From Steromphala cineraria (lineage: Eukaryota; Mollusca; Gastropoda; Trochida; Trochidae): a stretch of DNA of 64,000 bases. The first letter of the stretch is position 1. Every line of letters begins with the position of its first letter. A model generated the notes under the pieces. It saw only the letters and a program-made list of their open reading frames with translations. It ran no database searches and was not told where the DNA came from. Below are positions 37,141 to 49,700 of the stretch, one piece after another. Where the stretch lies: assembly GCA_916613615.1 (NCBI GenBank), contig OU744732.1:60587227-60651226 (forward strand), written 5' to 3'. Both the position numbers and the translations under genes were made by a program.

Positions 37141-38671
37141 AGTTTCATTTTGACCTAGACCTATTATAGGGTTAGATACTGCTGTTACACAGAGATAAAT
37201 AATGTCACTTTAAAATGAACAATTAAAATATCATATATCATGAACATATTATCTATCCTACTTTCTGTGACATGTACCTAGATTTCCCTTTTAACTATCT
37301 TTGTGTGAAACTTGTAAATTACCTCAAGACGAAACTTTCCTATAAATTATAATGCAAATTAAATATACCATTATATCTTGACACTGAATCTTCTTATGTA
37401 GATCTATGTAACTTTCGGGAAAGAGTTTTGTTGTTTATATATATGAAGCTGTAGATGTTTTTTTGCAAACAAAGAAACAAAAACGAAAGACAGAAGAAAG
37501 CTTTTCTGGAAATGCAGTTGTCGTTTCAGGTATATCACCATGGTACCAACCGTGAATGGGTTAAACACAAAGCAAAGTACATGTAGTCCGGATATAACTT
37601 TATTAGTAAAGTGTCTGTTGAATTTCACTGCAGTGTTTCGTTTACTTGTTCAGAATTTTTTTCTAAAAGGTAATTCTATAGATAAATATATAAATGTTCT
37701 TGTGCTCGTGTGTCGGAAGGGGATGCTATTTGGTAATCTAGAGCTACATCTACAACACTTTTACTCATAAAGTAGTTTTATGGTCATCAACAAACAATTG
37801 AATATATATCTTGAGTTAACCATGGTGAAATTTATTTCATCATAATTTGTATATTTGCATATGGTCACCAAGTACTGGAAAATAGTCCACATGGATCTAT
37901 TACAAGTTATTTGTACATGTATGACCGATTATGTCCTAAATCAATAACAAGAAGTCTGGATTGAATACATCCATCATGATAATGCTTAAATTAAGGTATC
38001 GGCATATTTGTGTTACTTCAACTTCAAAGAAATAGTTTTTATGTATTTTATCTTCAGGAGATTTCAAAGCATTATTGGCTTACCATTACTCATGGTCAAC
38101 TCTTAAACCTTCTTCTCACTGTGACTCCTTTGTGTAGAAGGTATTTGCACCTACAGATCGGACAAGTTTTGCAAAGCTCAGACACTATCAAGATTTATGC
38201 AATGATAACCAGTTTTACTTTCAAGTCCCACAGTTACATCTTAATTTAAAGTAAACCTTTGAATGAAATGTCATTCTTGTCCAGTTAATTGACATTACAA
38301 AGAAAATAATGTATAAGCATTTACTTTCTATTTTGTAATAGTTCGAAGGTATACCTTGGGGGCTGGACATCTTTTAATGTCAAAGTCTGAATCGAAACAA
38401 TATTAGTGAACTTATTTGAAATCCTTTAAAAACGTATGTTTTGCTAATTTATCAAATATTATCGTCATGACGTTCCGTATGGCAGCTCGAGGTACCTGGA
38501 AATTCTAGGGCCTCGTTTATTTAAGTAATAGAGTATAGTTCTTCTCTTAACAATTATAGTTAAAAACGATGCTGAAGGCCGAGTTGTTTAACTTTTTGAT
38601 AGTTATAAATAAATAATTCATAAATCACATACGGCCGTGAATTGAAAATCTTCGATTAGGGCCAGGGCTAG

Positions 38672-38701
38672 TGACGTCATAGCCGATTGTTACTGACGTC
38701 A
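38672..38701. promoter_or_regulatory. Paired CRE palindromes (unit A)
   Basis: Two perfect TGACGTCA sites (38,672-38,679 and 38,694-38,701) are 22 bp apart, followed ~60 bp later by GGGCGGCGCC. The whole block is conserved in unit B. CRE palindromes bind CREB/ATF-type factors in animals. No transcript start is evident nearby, so function is conjectural. Confidence 0.35.
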
Positions 38702-39713
38702 TGAGCCATTGTTTCGTGATCTCTTCCAATAACTATACTTTTTGAGAAATAAAGGTTGGGCGGCGCCTTTGATCCTTACTGGAACAATACTAGAACTTTA
38801 GATAATTTAATTGCTCACCACTTAACCTCAGTGCTAATGTGACAGTGTCAGATAACCTCTGTATGAAACAAGCAAAAGCACTCACACCCACAGCCATAGA
38901 ATACTTAGTTTGTGTCTATAAGTGAGACTGCCGGACTACTTCCTTAGCAAAGCAGATGGCAGAACAATATTTTTGTGCAACACCGGATATGATTTTCAGA
39001 TAAGGGCACAACTTTGTTCAGCAAAAACTTTACTTCAATGTCTGTATGAACATTTGTGTTTACATTTGACATGATAACAATACGCACACGTGTGTTTTAT
39101 TTCTACAATAAAAATTTATGAAATAGAATTCAATAATATTTGATTTTTACATATTACAGTTGTATAGAGTTTAACGCTGTTTCAATTAAAGATCTTAATA
39201 AAATATCTTTTTTATAAGACACCCAAGGATATGCAAATAATCCAGCAAATTCCATGCACGGTTTCAAGATTATTGGACAGTTCATGTATCTGCAGGCAAA
39301 ATTTTTTAATATTGAATTCAAAGTTGCAGTTATTTGTGATACCTCGGTTGGGAGAGAATGCTTTCTTCATTTAACAATTTGCATTCTAGATTATGAAGTC
39401 TAGCAAATGGATGGCTTCTCTCTTATTGTCAATTTTAGAACTTTTACATAATGTGTAAAACTTTGATTAAATTTGATAAATTCTTCGATTTAAGAAGTAA
39501 TGTTATTTGCATTCATTATCCAAATTTCATTTTCAAATCTAGTGTTGCATATATTTTAATATGTAAGATGAAAGAAAAAGCATGTACCCAGCCGACAGAA
39601 TATACCCTTATGAATAAAAATTGTTCACAAGACTCTTTTTTTTATAAAAGAAAATATAACAATTTTTGTAAGGGAGATAAATTCTCTATAAAGTAAACTT
39701 CCTAAATCATTTT

Positions 39714-39870
39714 TATCCCTTTAAAAAGATACATTTACCAACCTCATCAAATTCATTAAGTTCCCTTAAACAGCCACGTTAAGGAATAAGTGTCCCTTTA
39801 CAAGGATACATTTACCAACCTCATCAAATTTAATTATCCCCCTTAAACAGCCACGTGAAGAAATAAGTGT
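39714..39870 (+). repeat. ~80-bp tandem duplication, two copies in unit A
   Basis: Two units carry CCCTTTA(A/C)AA, GATACATTTACCAACCTCAT and CCCTTAAACAGCCACGT. The homologous place in unit B (about 62,866-62,945) has a single copy, so copy number differs between the two units. Confidence 0.8.
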
Positions 39871-40479
39871 CATTTTTGCCTGTCAGTGATTGATTTGACT
39901 ATATTCAGTCTGTTAAGATATAAAAAGGACAGAACCAACATGTAGACGTCAGAAAAAAACATTTGCCAAATTGAGTTTGCTGGGAAATAATTGAGTTGTT
40001 ATTTTTCTAAAAATATTTGATTTTAAGGAAACTAAACGGCCATCTGTTAAAAACAGTCTAGTCTGAGGTATATTTTACTTGTTAGTTACGAATAGAGCAG
40101 GTGCTCCTTTTGTACTGTATATTCTGAAATGTGTATGTGAAACATATGCAGTCTGAACATGAAATACGAAATATGCTTTGAAGTGTCACAAGTATCCTGA
40201 TGCTTTAAGGGAAATTTATTTCGAGTTGCAATGTCGGCCTTACATTGGTCAAAAGCAGTTATGTGCGGTGAGTACATTTAGCAATGTTAACCATTTCCCT
40301 ACTTACAATCAATGGCGTAGTGTCAAGTGTTATCTCCCTTGCCGTTTGTTCGGTAAGCTTCGGCTAGGCTACGGATTTCCCTGTAAGGTGATATGCTTGG
40401 TTATTTGCTCTGTACATGCCAAAGTCATCTATTTGTAATAATGTCAATGGTTTAAGAAAACTGGGCCTATATTTTCGAA

Positions 40480-40550
40480 TCTCTTAATGCTAAGATAGTC
40501 GTAAGCCTATGTTATAGTATGGTACTTACGACTATCTTAGCACTAAGAGA
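40480..40550. repeat. Palindromic hairpin, unit B copy
   Basis: The arms at 40,480-40,505 and 40,525-40,550 are homologous to the hairpin at 25,022-25,092, but one arm carries a substitution (TTAATGC instead of TTAGTGC), so the stem has a mismatch. Confidence 0.8.
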
Positions 40551-43197
40551 GCATCGAAAATCTAGATCCAGGTTTTTAAAATATAGGATTGGTGCTGCTA
40601 AAAAAACATTAACAAGTCATATGACTTGCCATCAGCCTGGCGGTCCGCTCATTGTCCATCAACAAGATCAAGATTCAAATAATATTTTTTAAATATCAAG
40701 AAAGATGACTGCTCTCCTTGTGATGGCCCGCAACACTGCAGTCACATACCGTGATTTCATTATGTCACTATAGAAAACAATACAAGACAACAACCTACAT
40801 CAATCTATCTCTCTGAAAGCATATATAGGAGGTCAAGACGTAGTTGATTTTTTTAGATATACAGTATAACGTATCAGGATAATCGTGACACTACCTTTCT
40901 CATGAGATCCATGAGAAACGCAAGAGTCAGTTTGCACAAATATGTGTCTGTTGTTCTGACGTTTTGTAATCAATGTACTCTCATTAAACCTTTAATATTT
41001 CCAAAAGTATATCTATCTGTTGATACGAAAGTATTCATTTCCCCCTTTTTACTCATAAAAGTATCAATAAGTGAATAAGTTCACTTCAACGACATACGCA
41101 TCGACAAAGAACACTATGATCAAACATCAATTTTAGATATCTAATTCTTCATTTTATTCTGGATTAACATAGCCTACCATGTGATTTCCGATTTTTTAAA
41201 CTTACCTATCATTTATCATTGCCTGACACATATTCTAATGTTCTTATTCATATCCCTGATTAAACGGGAGAAATCTGCCAGTAACTCCCATCTTAACTGC
41301 AAATGATATACGTCGTTGAATGGAATCATGTAATTTAATTTCAATCACATTCTCATCAATATTAATTATTTTCTGTCAAACTGTACTTTATTGCTGCTTT
41401 CGCCAAACATATGTCTAAATTGAAATGTTAACTATTGACAAATGAAGAGAAAGTAAATTAAAGATTAAATCAATTCAATTTTGTTTATACCTCATGCTGA
41501 AGTTCACCATAGAGCGTAAATCGTTGTGAAGTGATTGATATCATGATTTCTCGTAGTAAATCAAGAAACAGTCCAGGATTTAGAACAAATTGCACTTATA
41601 AATCATGAAGCTGTCAAGGGTTAAATAACAAATTGCACTTATAAATCTGCTGTTGTTTCACGTTTTGGTCCTACTGTATCAAAATGGTCGATATTAATCA
41701 TATCACCATAGGGTTGTTAGATGTACATGATGCGTCAGTCTAATTAAGCTGAGTGAGAGTATAAACTGGAAGGTATTTGTACAAGGCATTATCGTTTAGC
41801 ACGCCTTCAAATGATGGCAACACATATATAGTTCGTATATACTTCACAATAATAATATATTTCATTTTAAGGTAAGGGTTGACATACTTTCAGCAATATC
41901 CGCGATATTTTAGCAGTAGAAAAGGTAATCTATTATGATAATAATTATTAATGGATAGCTTGAATTGTTTTATTCATACTTTTTAAGATGTATATAGATT
42001 GTTTAGATACACAGTTTCTTTCTTGTGCCTAGTTTATACGATTGTCAATCCCGACTAAAATTATGAGCAGTAGAGTGACACAAAGTAGCAATGTTTATAT
42101 TAATCAAATGGGGAGCATGTTTATATACTCGGGCACTTAGAGTTCTACGTCTTTGCAATCTATATTTATCGAATCGTATTTGTATCTTTAAGCTAGCAGC
42201 TCTCCAAACAAATCATCCACTTCTGATGTATGAATAATTTAATTTATAGACAACAGAAGGATGATGATAGATGTTTTCCTCTATCAAATATCTCACTTAT
42301 GGCATCGATAGTGAAGTCAATGTTACTGCTCTTGGAGGCTCATATATCGAGTTGTTGTGACGGAATTGTATGTGTGGATATTTAGTTGTTAATGTGTATA
42401 TAACATGACTCAAGCACCAAAGATTTGTTAGATTTAATACAAACGTTTGCGGCTCAATTTATTATATACGCATTCTCATCTGGCAGAGGGAATACATGTA
42501 GGTTAATTACTGTCTAATGTTTAACTTGTAGCATCTGTCACTAAGTCAGTGTTTACATTTGTGTATAGACATATACCTAGTGACAAAAGTCTTTGGTAAT
42601 AGTTCTTAAAGCTACTTACTTCTAAATATATCTATGATATGAAGATATCGTAAATTCAATACAGATGTTTGCGATCAATGATGCAATACTCTGATAGGAA
42701 GTATACAAAATGCTGGTATTTTCTTCCCCATGCTGGTTAACCTATCAATCGGAAATGATATATGAATTATTTATTATTTTATAGCTACTCTCTTAATATA
42801 TCTGTGATTCAAATATCATCCGCTGTAATTGTTGAAATATTGCACAAACAATGTTTTAAACATAAATTTTCACTGAAATATCAACCATATGTTCACATGC
42901 AAATATTGGAATGTACTAACACTTTACACGATTAATGATCACTTAATGTGATTGATTACTCGCCGATGAAGATACTGTGATAAAATAATGCTACAAAGTT
43001 ATTACACATTGTGCAATTACATCGCCCTTGAACCAAATGACATGACGTGATATGTATTACAAATGATGTTAGCGCTGCGGTCATAATTTTACCATTGTAA
43101 TTCAGTGGGTAATAAATAAAATACTTATTTCAATGATGTTCATAAACATCTTATGAAACTCGTGAATGGTTTCAGCATTTTACTCACTTTTGCTTTT

Positions 43198-43442
43198 TAT
43201 GCCCCCGAATCGGAAATTCCGGGGGTATATTGTTTTTCACCGTCCGTCCGTCTGTCCGTTTGTCCACAAAAACTTTAACTTTGGTCATAACTTTTGATTG
43301 GTCAGAGCTAGGTCCTTGATACTTGACATATGGATCCCTTGTGATGAGACCTTTCAGATGACACCATGACATTTGACCTTGACCTTGACACAGCGAGCAG
43401 GATGCATCCGGGGGCATTCGTGTTTCACAAACACATCTTGTT
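43198..43442 (+). mobile_element. (TCCG)n-type dispersed repeat, CCCCCG hairpin subtype (unit B)
   Basis: Near-identical twin of the element at 27,711-27,956, with the same hairpin start and the ACACATCTTGTT end. It lies about 70 bp upstream of the junction where unit B lacks the exon 1 interval. Confidence 0.75.
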
Positions 43443-43833
43443 AAATATCAAACCACTCACTCCTTTCATAAAAACATTATTAAACAGAACGTCACATAGT
43501 CTTCTCTATTCTCAAAAGTGCAAAAAGTTCTATTAACAAATCAATATGCAAGACATTTTAGAAAAAGTGAAATTTTCCATAACCATTATGAAAACTTATA
43601 TACATTTCAAAATTGTGCCTGAAAACATGACTCTGCAAGAACCTGTTTTGACATACTGATCCACTATCAGTTCTTATTGTTTATGTATCTAATTATTAAT
43701 CATGCGTCGGCATGATGCTTTGATAACAGACACAAGCGTTGATCAACATCGTGTATTCGAACAGACTACATCCGCCTTCTCATTGCATGCTGGGAGCAAC
43801 CTACATACGGGTGGTACAAGGATTCCCCCGTTC

Positions 43834-43841
43834 TATAAATA
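43834..43841 (+). promoter_or_regulatory. Candidate TATA box upstream of gene 3
   Basis: TATAAATA lies in a ~200-bp stretch (about 43,675-43,885) present only in unit B, followed ~26 bp later by ACTTATCATG, which resembles the TTATCATG after the gene 2 TATA box. As gene 3 lost the ancestral promoter interval, this could supply a new start; the evidence is motif-level only. Confidence 0.25.
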
Positions 43842-43886
43842 GATAGTGCTGACATACACCAACACTTATCATGACTACAGTAATTA

Positions 43887-44236
43887 CATTCTCTCCCCAC
43901 AGAGGCAGATCAAGTCATGTTGAATTAGCCTCTGTTCTATTACGCCGAAATCCGTGGGTTCCGGCAGTTTCCCCATGCGGAAAAAAACCCGCATCACAAT
44001 CCATTTCAATTTATTTATCAAATGACGATGCTTTTCGCATGGAAAGGGTGGTTCATATCACAATGCTTTTGCCTTGATTCAGTAGCCAAAACGATGATTT
44101 AAGAACAGCGTTGCTGATTGCACAACTAACTTTGATTGCCTCCAATCAGGCATCTCCCATTCAGTCCCACAAAGTCGGCGTAATATAACAGAGGCTAAAT
44201 CAACATGACTTGATCTGCCTCTGTGTGGAGAGAATG
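43887..44236. mobile_element. MITE, 350 bp, long terminal inverted repeats (unit B)
   Basis: Ends CATTCTCTCCCCACAGAGGC and, reversed, CATTCTCTCCACACAGAGGC. Inverted matching continues through GATCAAGTCATGTTGA and TTAGCCTCTGTT to the TATTACGCCGA/TCGGCGTAATA pair, so the TIR is roughly 65-70 bp. There is no ORF of its own. The same element occurs degraded in unit A (29,937-30,273). The better state in unit B, including the GAGGCTAA block, argues that decay occurred in A after duplication. Confidence 0.85.
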
Positions 44237-44629
44237 CAGCAATTCAAGTCTCGCTTTTATGTGGAACAGGAGTACAACATGCCGCCCAATCCACGAATTT
44301 TTCTTTTTGATTTCTTTTTTCTAATAGGTTGACAGTAAAACACTAAAGATGTTGCCCAAACCTTAAATTTCAGTCTTGCAGTAGATATTAGTACAAGGGA
44401 GATCACTTAAGATGCTTTCCCAAAATTATTGTATTCAGTAATCTATAATGTACTATGTAAAAATAAAATAGAAGTAAACTTATATGGTTATTTCTACTGA
44501 TGCAACTAATGCATATACATATATCTTTAAAATGTATAACAATTGTATGCAATTGAAATTTTTGACATAAAATTTGGCACATTTGGTGGCTGTTTTTCAC
44601 ACGTAATTTGTAAGTCCTATATTTTTTTT

Positions 44630-45412
44630 ATCCCACGCCACGAAGTGGAAGGGGGATATTCATGTAGGTTTGAGCTCCGTCCGTCCGTCCGTGCGTCCGT
44701 GCGTCCGAGTTAAAGGAGCCAATTTTTCTCAGAAACCGTTAAAGGTAGGATAATCAAATTTGATACCTCAATACCTTGATGAAGTTCAAAATCAGAACCG
44801 CGCAAATATTTTTTCCGGAGTTATTGCCCTTGTTACGTTTTTTGGGGACTCTGTTCGAGGTGTCTTCAAAGGAGCCAATTTTTCTCAGTAATCGTTTAAG
44901 ATAGGATCATCAAATTTTGTGTGTTCCTTCAGGGTATCAATACCTTGATGGAGTTCGAAAATCAGAATCGCAAAATTTCTTTTTTACAGAGTTATTGTCC
45001 TTTTTTCGTGTTTTTGGACTCTGTTCGAGGGAGTCGTCAAAGGGGACAACTTTGCTTAGAAACTATTTGAGATAGGGTAACCAAACTTGCTGTGTGTCTT
45101 CATTGTATCAATACCTTGATGGAGTTCGAAAATCAGAATCGTAAAATTAATTTTTACGGACTTTTTGCCCTTGTTTCGTGTTTTTGGTCTCTGTTCGAGG
45201 GAGTCGTCAAAGGGGGACAACTTTTCTCAGAAACTATCTAAGATAGAATAACAAAATTTGCATTGTGTCTTAAGGGTATCAATACCTTGATTAAGTTATA
45301 AAATTAGGTAAATGCAATTACTTATTACAGAGTTACAGCCCATTTAGGAAACATTGGGAGCTTTAATGAAAACTCATTTGGCGGGGGATGTTGATGACCA
45401 TGTCTTCTTGTT
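44630..45412 (+). mobile_element. (TCCG)n-type dispersed repeat, four-unit subtype (unit B)
   Basis: Twin of 30,665-31,446 with the same ATCCCACGCCACGAAG start, four ~170-bp units and CTTCTTGTT end. It lies ~120 bp upstream of gene 3 exon 2. Confidence 0.75.
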
Positions 45413-45529
45413 GATACTACTGCTATTTCAATTGTCATAAATATCAACTGTAAATCACGCCAAAATGTCCTTATTGATCACATAACAATGACTTATTTGT
45501 CATCATTACACATAGTTTCATCATTTTAG

Positions 45530-46576
45530 AAACGACATGGCGATAATTCCAAAGTCACATTAATCCCGCGAGGAAGGAAGAGACACTCCTGTGACGATGG
45601 TAAGTTCTCATATAATTTCTTGTTGCACTTTTATCTTTAACAACTGTTTTTATCTTCGTTCCTCTAATGGCGTAATATTGGTCATTCTTATGAAAGTCAA
45701 ACAGTCTTCCAAAGATGAATGTGTCTTTATTATTATATTTTCAGCTGCCTTAATCATGTATTTACAATTGATATTGCAGAACTTAATAGGACTGCTCCTG
45801 TGAAAAGAAGGATGTTCCTGAGATTTCTAAACGGGGGAGTGTTGATATATAATCCAGAGACCAATTCACGTAGTCGGAAGTTCCATCTTCAAGGAATAGT
45901 AGACATCTGTTATTTTGCTGAAGGAACACTTATCTTTGCAAACGATGGTTCTGTTAGTAAGTTACGATTTTCTGACACGTGCATTGACGAAAATCGTGAC
46001 ATAGTGTCCACTGCTTTGAACCCACATGATCTGGCTGAGGGAGAGACAGAGGGCGTGGTCTACGCTGTTGGAGAACCAAAACCAAGGCGACTGGGTAGGG
46101 ATGCTGATGGGAAAACTTGCTTGATTCGGATAGAACAACCGAAAAATGTGACTAACTTATTTAAATGCAGAAATACCAAGAGAGATATAATAAGTGTTTC
46201 TCATAAACATATATATTTGTACCGTAAGAAAACAATATTCATCTTTAATCCCAACGGAAAAGTGGTGAACAATAAATTTCAAAGATTTCAGAGAAAACAC
46301 TTTTGTGTAAGTGGAGAAGACGTGTTCTTTTTTTCTAAAGGGAATAAGATACTTAAGATGAACTTACTATCACACAACACTGTCAAAGAAAACGTTATTT
46401 TCGCACACAGTGTTGTTTATTCATTAGTTTACTCTGAAAACATCTTGTTCTTTTTAGTTAAACTTAGCAATAATTCTTTTTGTTTGAATAAGGTTGCTCT
46501 TCCTGATAAAGTCGTTATTCCTTTGATGACATTCAGGAGGAAGCTGTCTTTAACCTCATTTATGGAACTCAATTAG
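45530..46576 (+). CDS. Gene 3: 5'-truncated paralog of gene 2 (exons 2-3 only)
   Basis: Exon 2 is 45,530-45,599 (70 bp) and exon 3 is 45,780-46,576 (TAG), with the same TAG/CAG acceptors, GTAAGT donor and phase 1 intron as gene 2. The exon 3 product differs from gene 2 at about nine residues (for example Pro to Ser, two Gln to Arg, Tyr to Phe, final Lys to Asn). Exon 2 differs at three of 23. By eye there are only about six silent changes in exon 3. No stop or frameshift is present, yet the exon encoding the signal peptide and Cys-rich part is absent from unit B. Either it is a young pseudogene, it uses a new first exon, or it is spliced from gene 2 exon 1. Reading into the intron upstream adds ~20 codons from 45,719, which is probably fortuitous. 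Confidence 0.65.
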
Positions 46577-46783
46577 ATGAAACTGAACACAAACTATGAA
46601 AGTTGATGTAAACTCAAAGCAAGACATGTGGCCCAACATATTGTTTATCATTTAGTTACAACCATGTTTTGCACTTTAAAAAAAATCATTCTTATTCTGA
46701 TGAAAGTTGTACATGGCTTCCACGGTGGCATTCGTTTGTTACATGTACAACATGTTATACCTCAAAAGAATATAAGTTATCTC

Positions 46784-46789
46784 AATAAA
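46784..46789 (+). terminator. Poly(A) signal of gene 3
   Basis: AATAAA in TTATCTCAATAAAGTAAC, 208 bp after the stop, conserved with gene 2. The surrounding ~55 bp also recurs at 52,283-52,340. Confidence 0.6.
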
Positions 46790-49700
46790 GTAACTCGCAT
46801 TACCAATCTCTCATCGTGTTGTTATAGAAGTTTAACAAAGTCAATATCGCGTCATATTTGAACGATTTTTCATCGCATTAAATGCATTCAATTAAACCCT
46901 TTAAGAAAATACAATTTGTTTCAAAATTTATGAAATTAAAAATATATAATGAATTTGTTTGCAATGACATTTGTCAAACATCGTAGATGCAATCAGGGAC
47001 GATAATCATTAGTCTATCAGACACTATAAGTCAATGACACATTTGAATAAAACATTGGCTGTGACTTGATCATGTTGAAAAAGACGTGAAACTTATCAAA
47101 CATTGAACATTGCTACATGTCATTGTCGAACAGTTAAGTCAGAAAAGATGCATAGAAAAAGGTGAAGACGTTGTATCGTTGTATATAATTCTACAAAAAA
47201 AAGTATCTTACGAAATGAAAGCTTGATTGAAGAAATTATTAGTACCAGTGTCTGAATCAAGAAAAGATTCTGTGTATTCTGAGCAGAAGAGAATACATAG
47301 AGAGCCATGTCTGATTGGTAATGCCATTAATACCATTAATCTGATCAAGATTCCTAGTTTTCGACATTGAATTGTCTTATTCATATTTTAAACCATCTAT
47401 GTGTATAACACTTAACATACAAATGCTTTCATATTTTCTAAATAACTTTAGCTGTAATTAGATAATTCCATTTTTATCATCATGTGACATGCTTCAATAG
47501 GAGATATCGTTTGTGAATAATCGTAATGTCTACAGTAGATTTGGAGGCCAAAACTATTCAATATTATATTACAGTATCGTATAATGGCACCGCAATGCAA
47601 TGACGCAGTGAGCATGTTGACGTTTCAATGCTATGACGTCATTTGTTTCGGAGTCGTGATGATGGTACAATGTTCAACAATGTTTAATTTACATGTAAAC
47701 CAAATGAAAAATTAATTTGAAAATAAATACAATCTTGAATAATGTTAAGGTTTCTCAACTAGTGTTGATATATATGTTATCTAAAAACACTTCAGTAAGA
47801 TTCTCTATAAAGATACCCATATGACACTATCTACCAGACCCAGAAAACGCATCTATTTGTAACGCTCCTAATATATTTCAGGATAACTATCAGTACAGTA
47901 ACGAATTACTTTTAATTCGAAAGTTATACTAAATAATTCTTACAATTGTACAATTAACATTGACGGTAAACAAGTAGATTATTATGTTAAGCAAAATCAT
48001 CAGTCATACGGCATCCCCTGGATAAGGGGTTTGAATGTCATTAAATGATATTTTCGTTGTCTTCTGTAAAATCTTTTTATACTAGGAAACCAATTTGAAT
48101 CAGTTTTATCTTGCCATCTTGTCGCATCAATGTGCTGAAAAAATGTGATGAAAAAGTACTTAAAGAAATCCCATCAGTATGCTGAAATTGCGTTTTTTAA
48201 AAAGCAAAAATAAAGTAGAGGTATGAATTAATGCATTGGTCATGGTATTGTTTTTCTTTAGCAACGACTCTATGATTAAGGAAAGGTTAGGAAAGGCGCA
48301 AATACACAAAGAGTTGCTGACAGAGGCAGAGCCGGACACATTAAATGGTTAGTCCATTGGAATGTGGAATATCACCAGGCTGTACATGAAGTATATGCAA
48401 ATGATTTTTGTGATCGTTTGTATTTTCAGAGTTATCAGACTCTAGAGCACTTGCATATTGCTTTTATACAGAAAAGTCGAAATTTGTCATGCGAGATGAA
48501 AATTATCCATGGTTGGACATGTATAGAATTGTTGGCTGGTTAGAAAATATTCCTAACGGTTAATGACAATGTACACCAGCAAATTGGCTAATGCGAATCA
48601 ATGCTAAATGGTACCTTATGTCTAATCGATTCTATCCAACTCAACATTTATTTGTTCTGTTTCTCCTCGTCCGTGCGTAATCCAAACTTGACAGATGTCT
48701 TTCTCGTTTTAGTTTTATTAACTAAAGTGTTTTCACTTTTAATTTGTCTTAATTTGCGTTTTGTTTGATGCGGCTGATTTCTTTCTGTTGTCAATTTCGT
48801 GGGACGACATCACGAAGCTCAATGGTGAAGAGGTGATACTTATTGCGTCACTGTTACAATGGGCTGGGGCGAGATTAGAATATTTTAAATTTTTCTTTGT
48901 TGGTCGATGAATTAAATAATTTCGTCTCCATTTTAAATACCACAGGTGAAATTGTCAAATCTCATCATTAGGAGTGCTTATAGTTCGAACTGTTTTCGCG
49001 CTGTTTTAGTAGCTAATGATGCTGGGAATTCCCTTTTATTTTGATTTGCCTACAAATCTTAAAGTAATTGAGCAGTCGCAAATTACATTCCATTGACAAT
49101 TTCTGAGCAAATTGAAAGTTTGCTTCTAAAATTCATATATTTATTGGTTAAAACATTGATGAAGAGTTGTGTCTGTAAAATTTCCGATATTCATTGTTAT
49201 TCATCACCTCCAAAATTAAGTGTTTAGAACCTCTGGCTTACGCCATCAGTTTTAAACTTAATTAGCGGATATTGAATAAAAATGAATCTCTGAACTTTTA
49301 CAAACGCAACTATTTATCTTCTAAATGACCAGTCAATAAATGAATAAAAAATTTACCAAGATAATAATGTTTGAATGCAGTTGAAACATTATCAACATAT
49401 CAAAATCGTTCACACTTTGCATCATTCAGCACAATAACTAAAAAATGTAATTGATGTTTGCGGGTTCCAATACTATGATAACGCTGTCCATGGTTCCCTG
49501 AAACAAGCCAAGAAGATTATCAGTGGATAATTGCAAATAAACTATCCAACAAAGTCAATATGGTATCCTTTAGGATTTGGAATGGTTCTTAATTAAATGA
49601 AGTTTCAAGACATCAAAGGTGTTAATTTCACTCACGTGTGATGTGTTATCTTCCTCATAGTTGAAATGAACCATTTGCAGTTTTATTGACTTTATGCACT

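Larger units (their letters stand above)
24688..40120 (+). repeat. Segmental duplication unit A (15.4 kb)
   Basis: Starts at ATTCTGAAATGTGTATGTGA (24,688). The same sequence recurs at 40,121, immediately after this unit ends in TGTACTGTAT. The order of contents is the same in both units: palindromic hairpin, TCCG repeat, MITE, second TCCG repeat, exons 2 and 3, a long 3' flank and a CRE-pair block. Unit A uniquely retains gene 2 exon 1 (the 28,026-29,763 interval). It also has an insertion at 36,316-36,745 and a private 37.06-38.34 kb stretch. Identity to unit B is high over long stretches, with many small indels. Confidence 0.9.

Noticed and set aside
43871..44077. 68-codon ORF as a replacement first exon of gene 3
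   Set aside because: Nearly all of it is MITE sequence (43,887-44,236) with no signal peptide and no matching phase 0 donor seen. Only the upstream TATA-like motif was kept, as a low-confidence idea.
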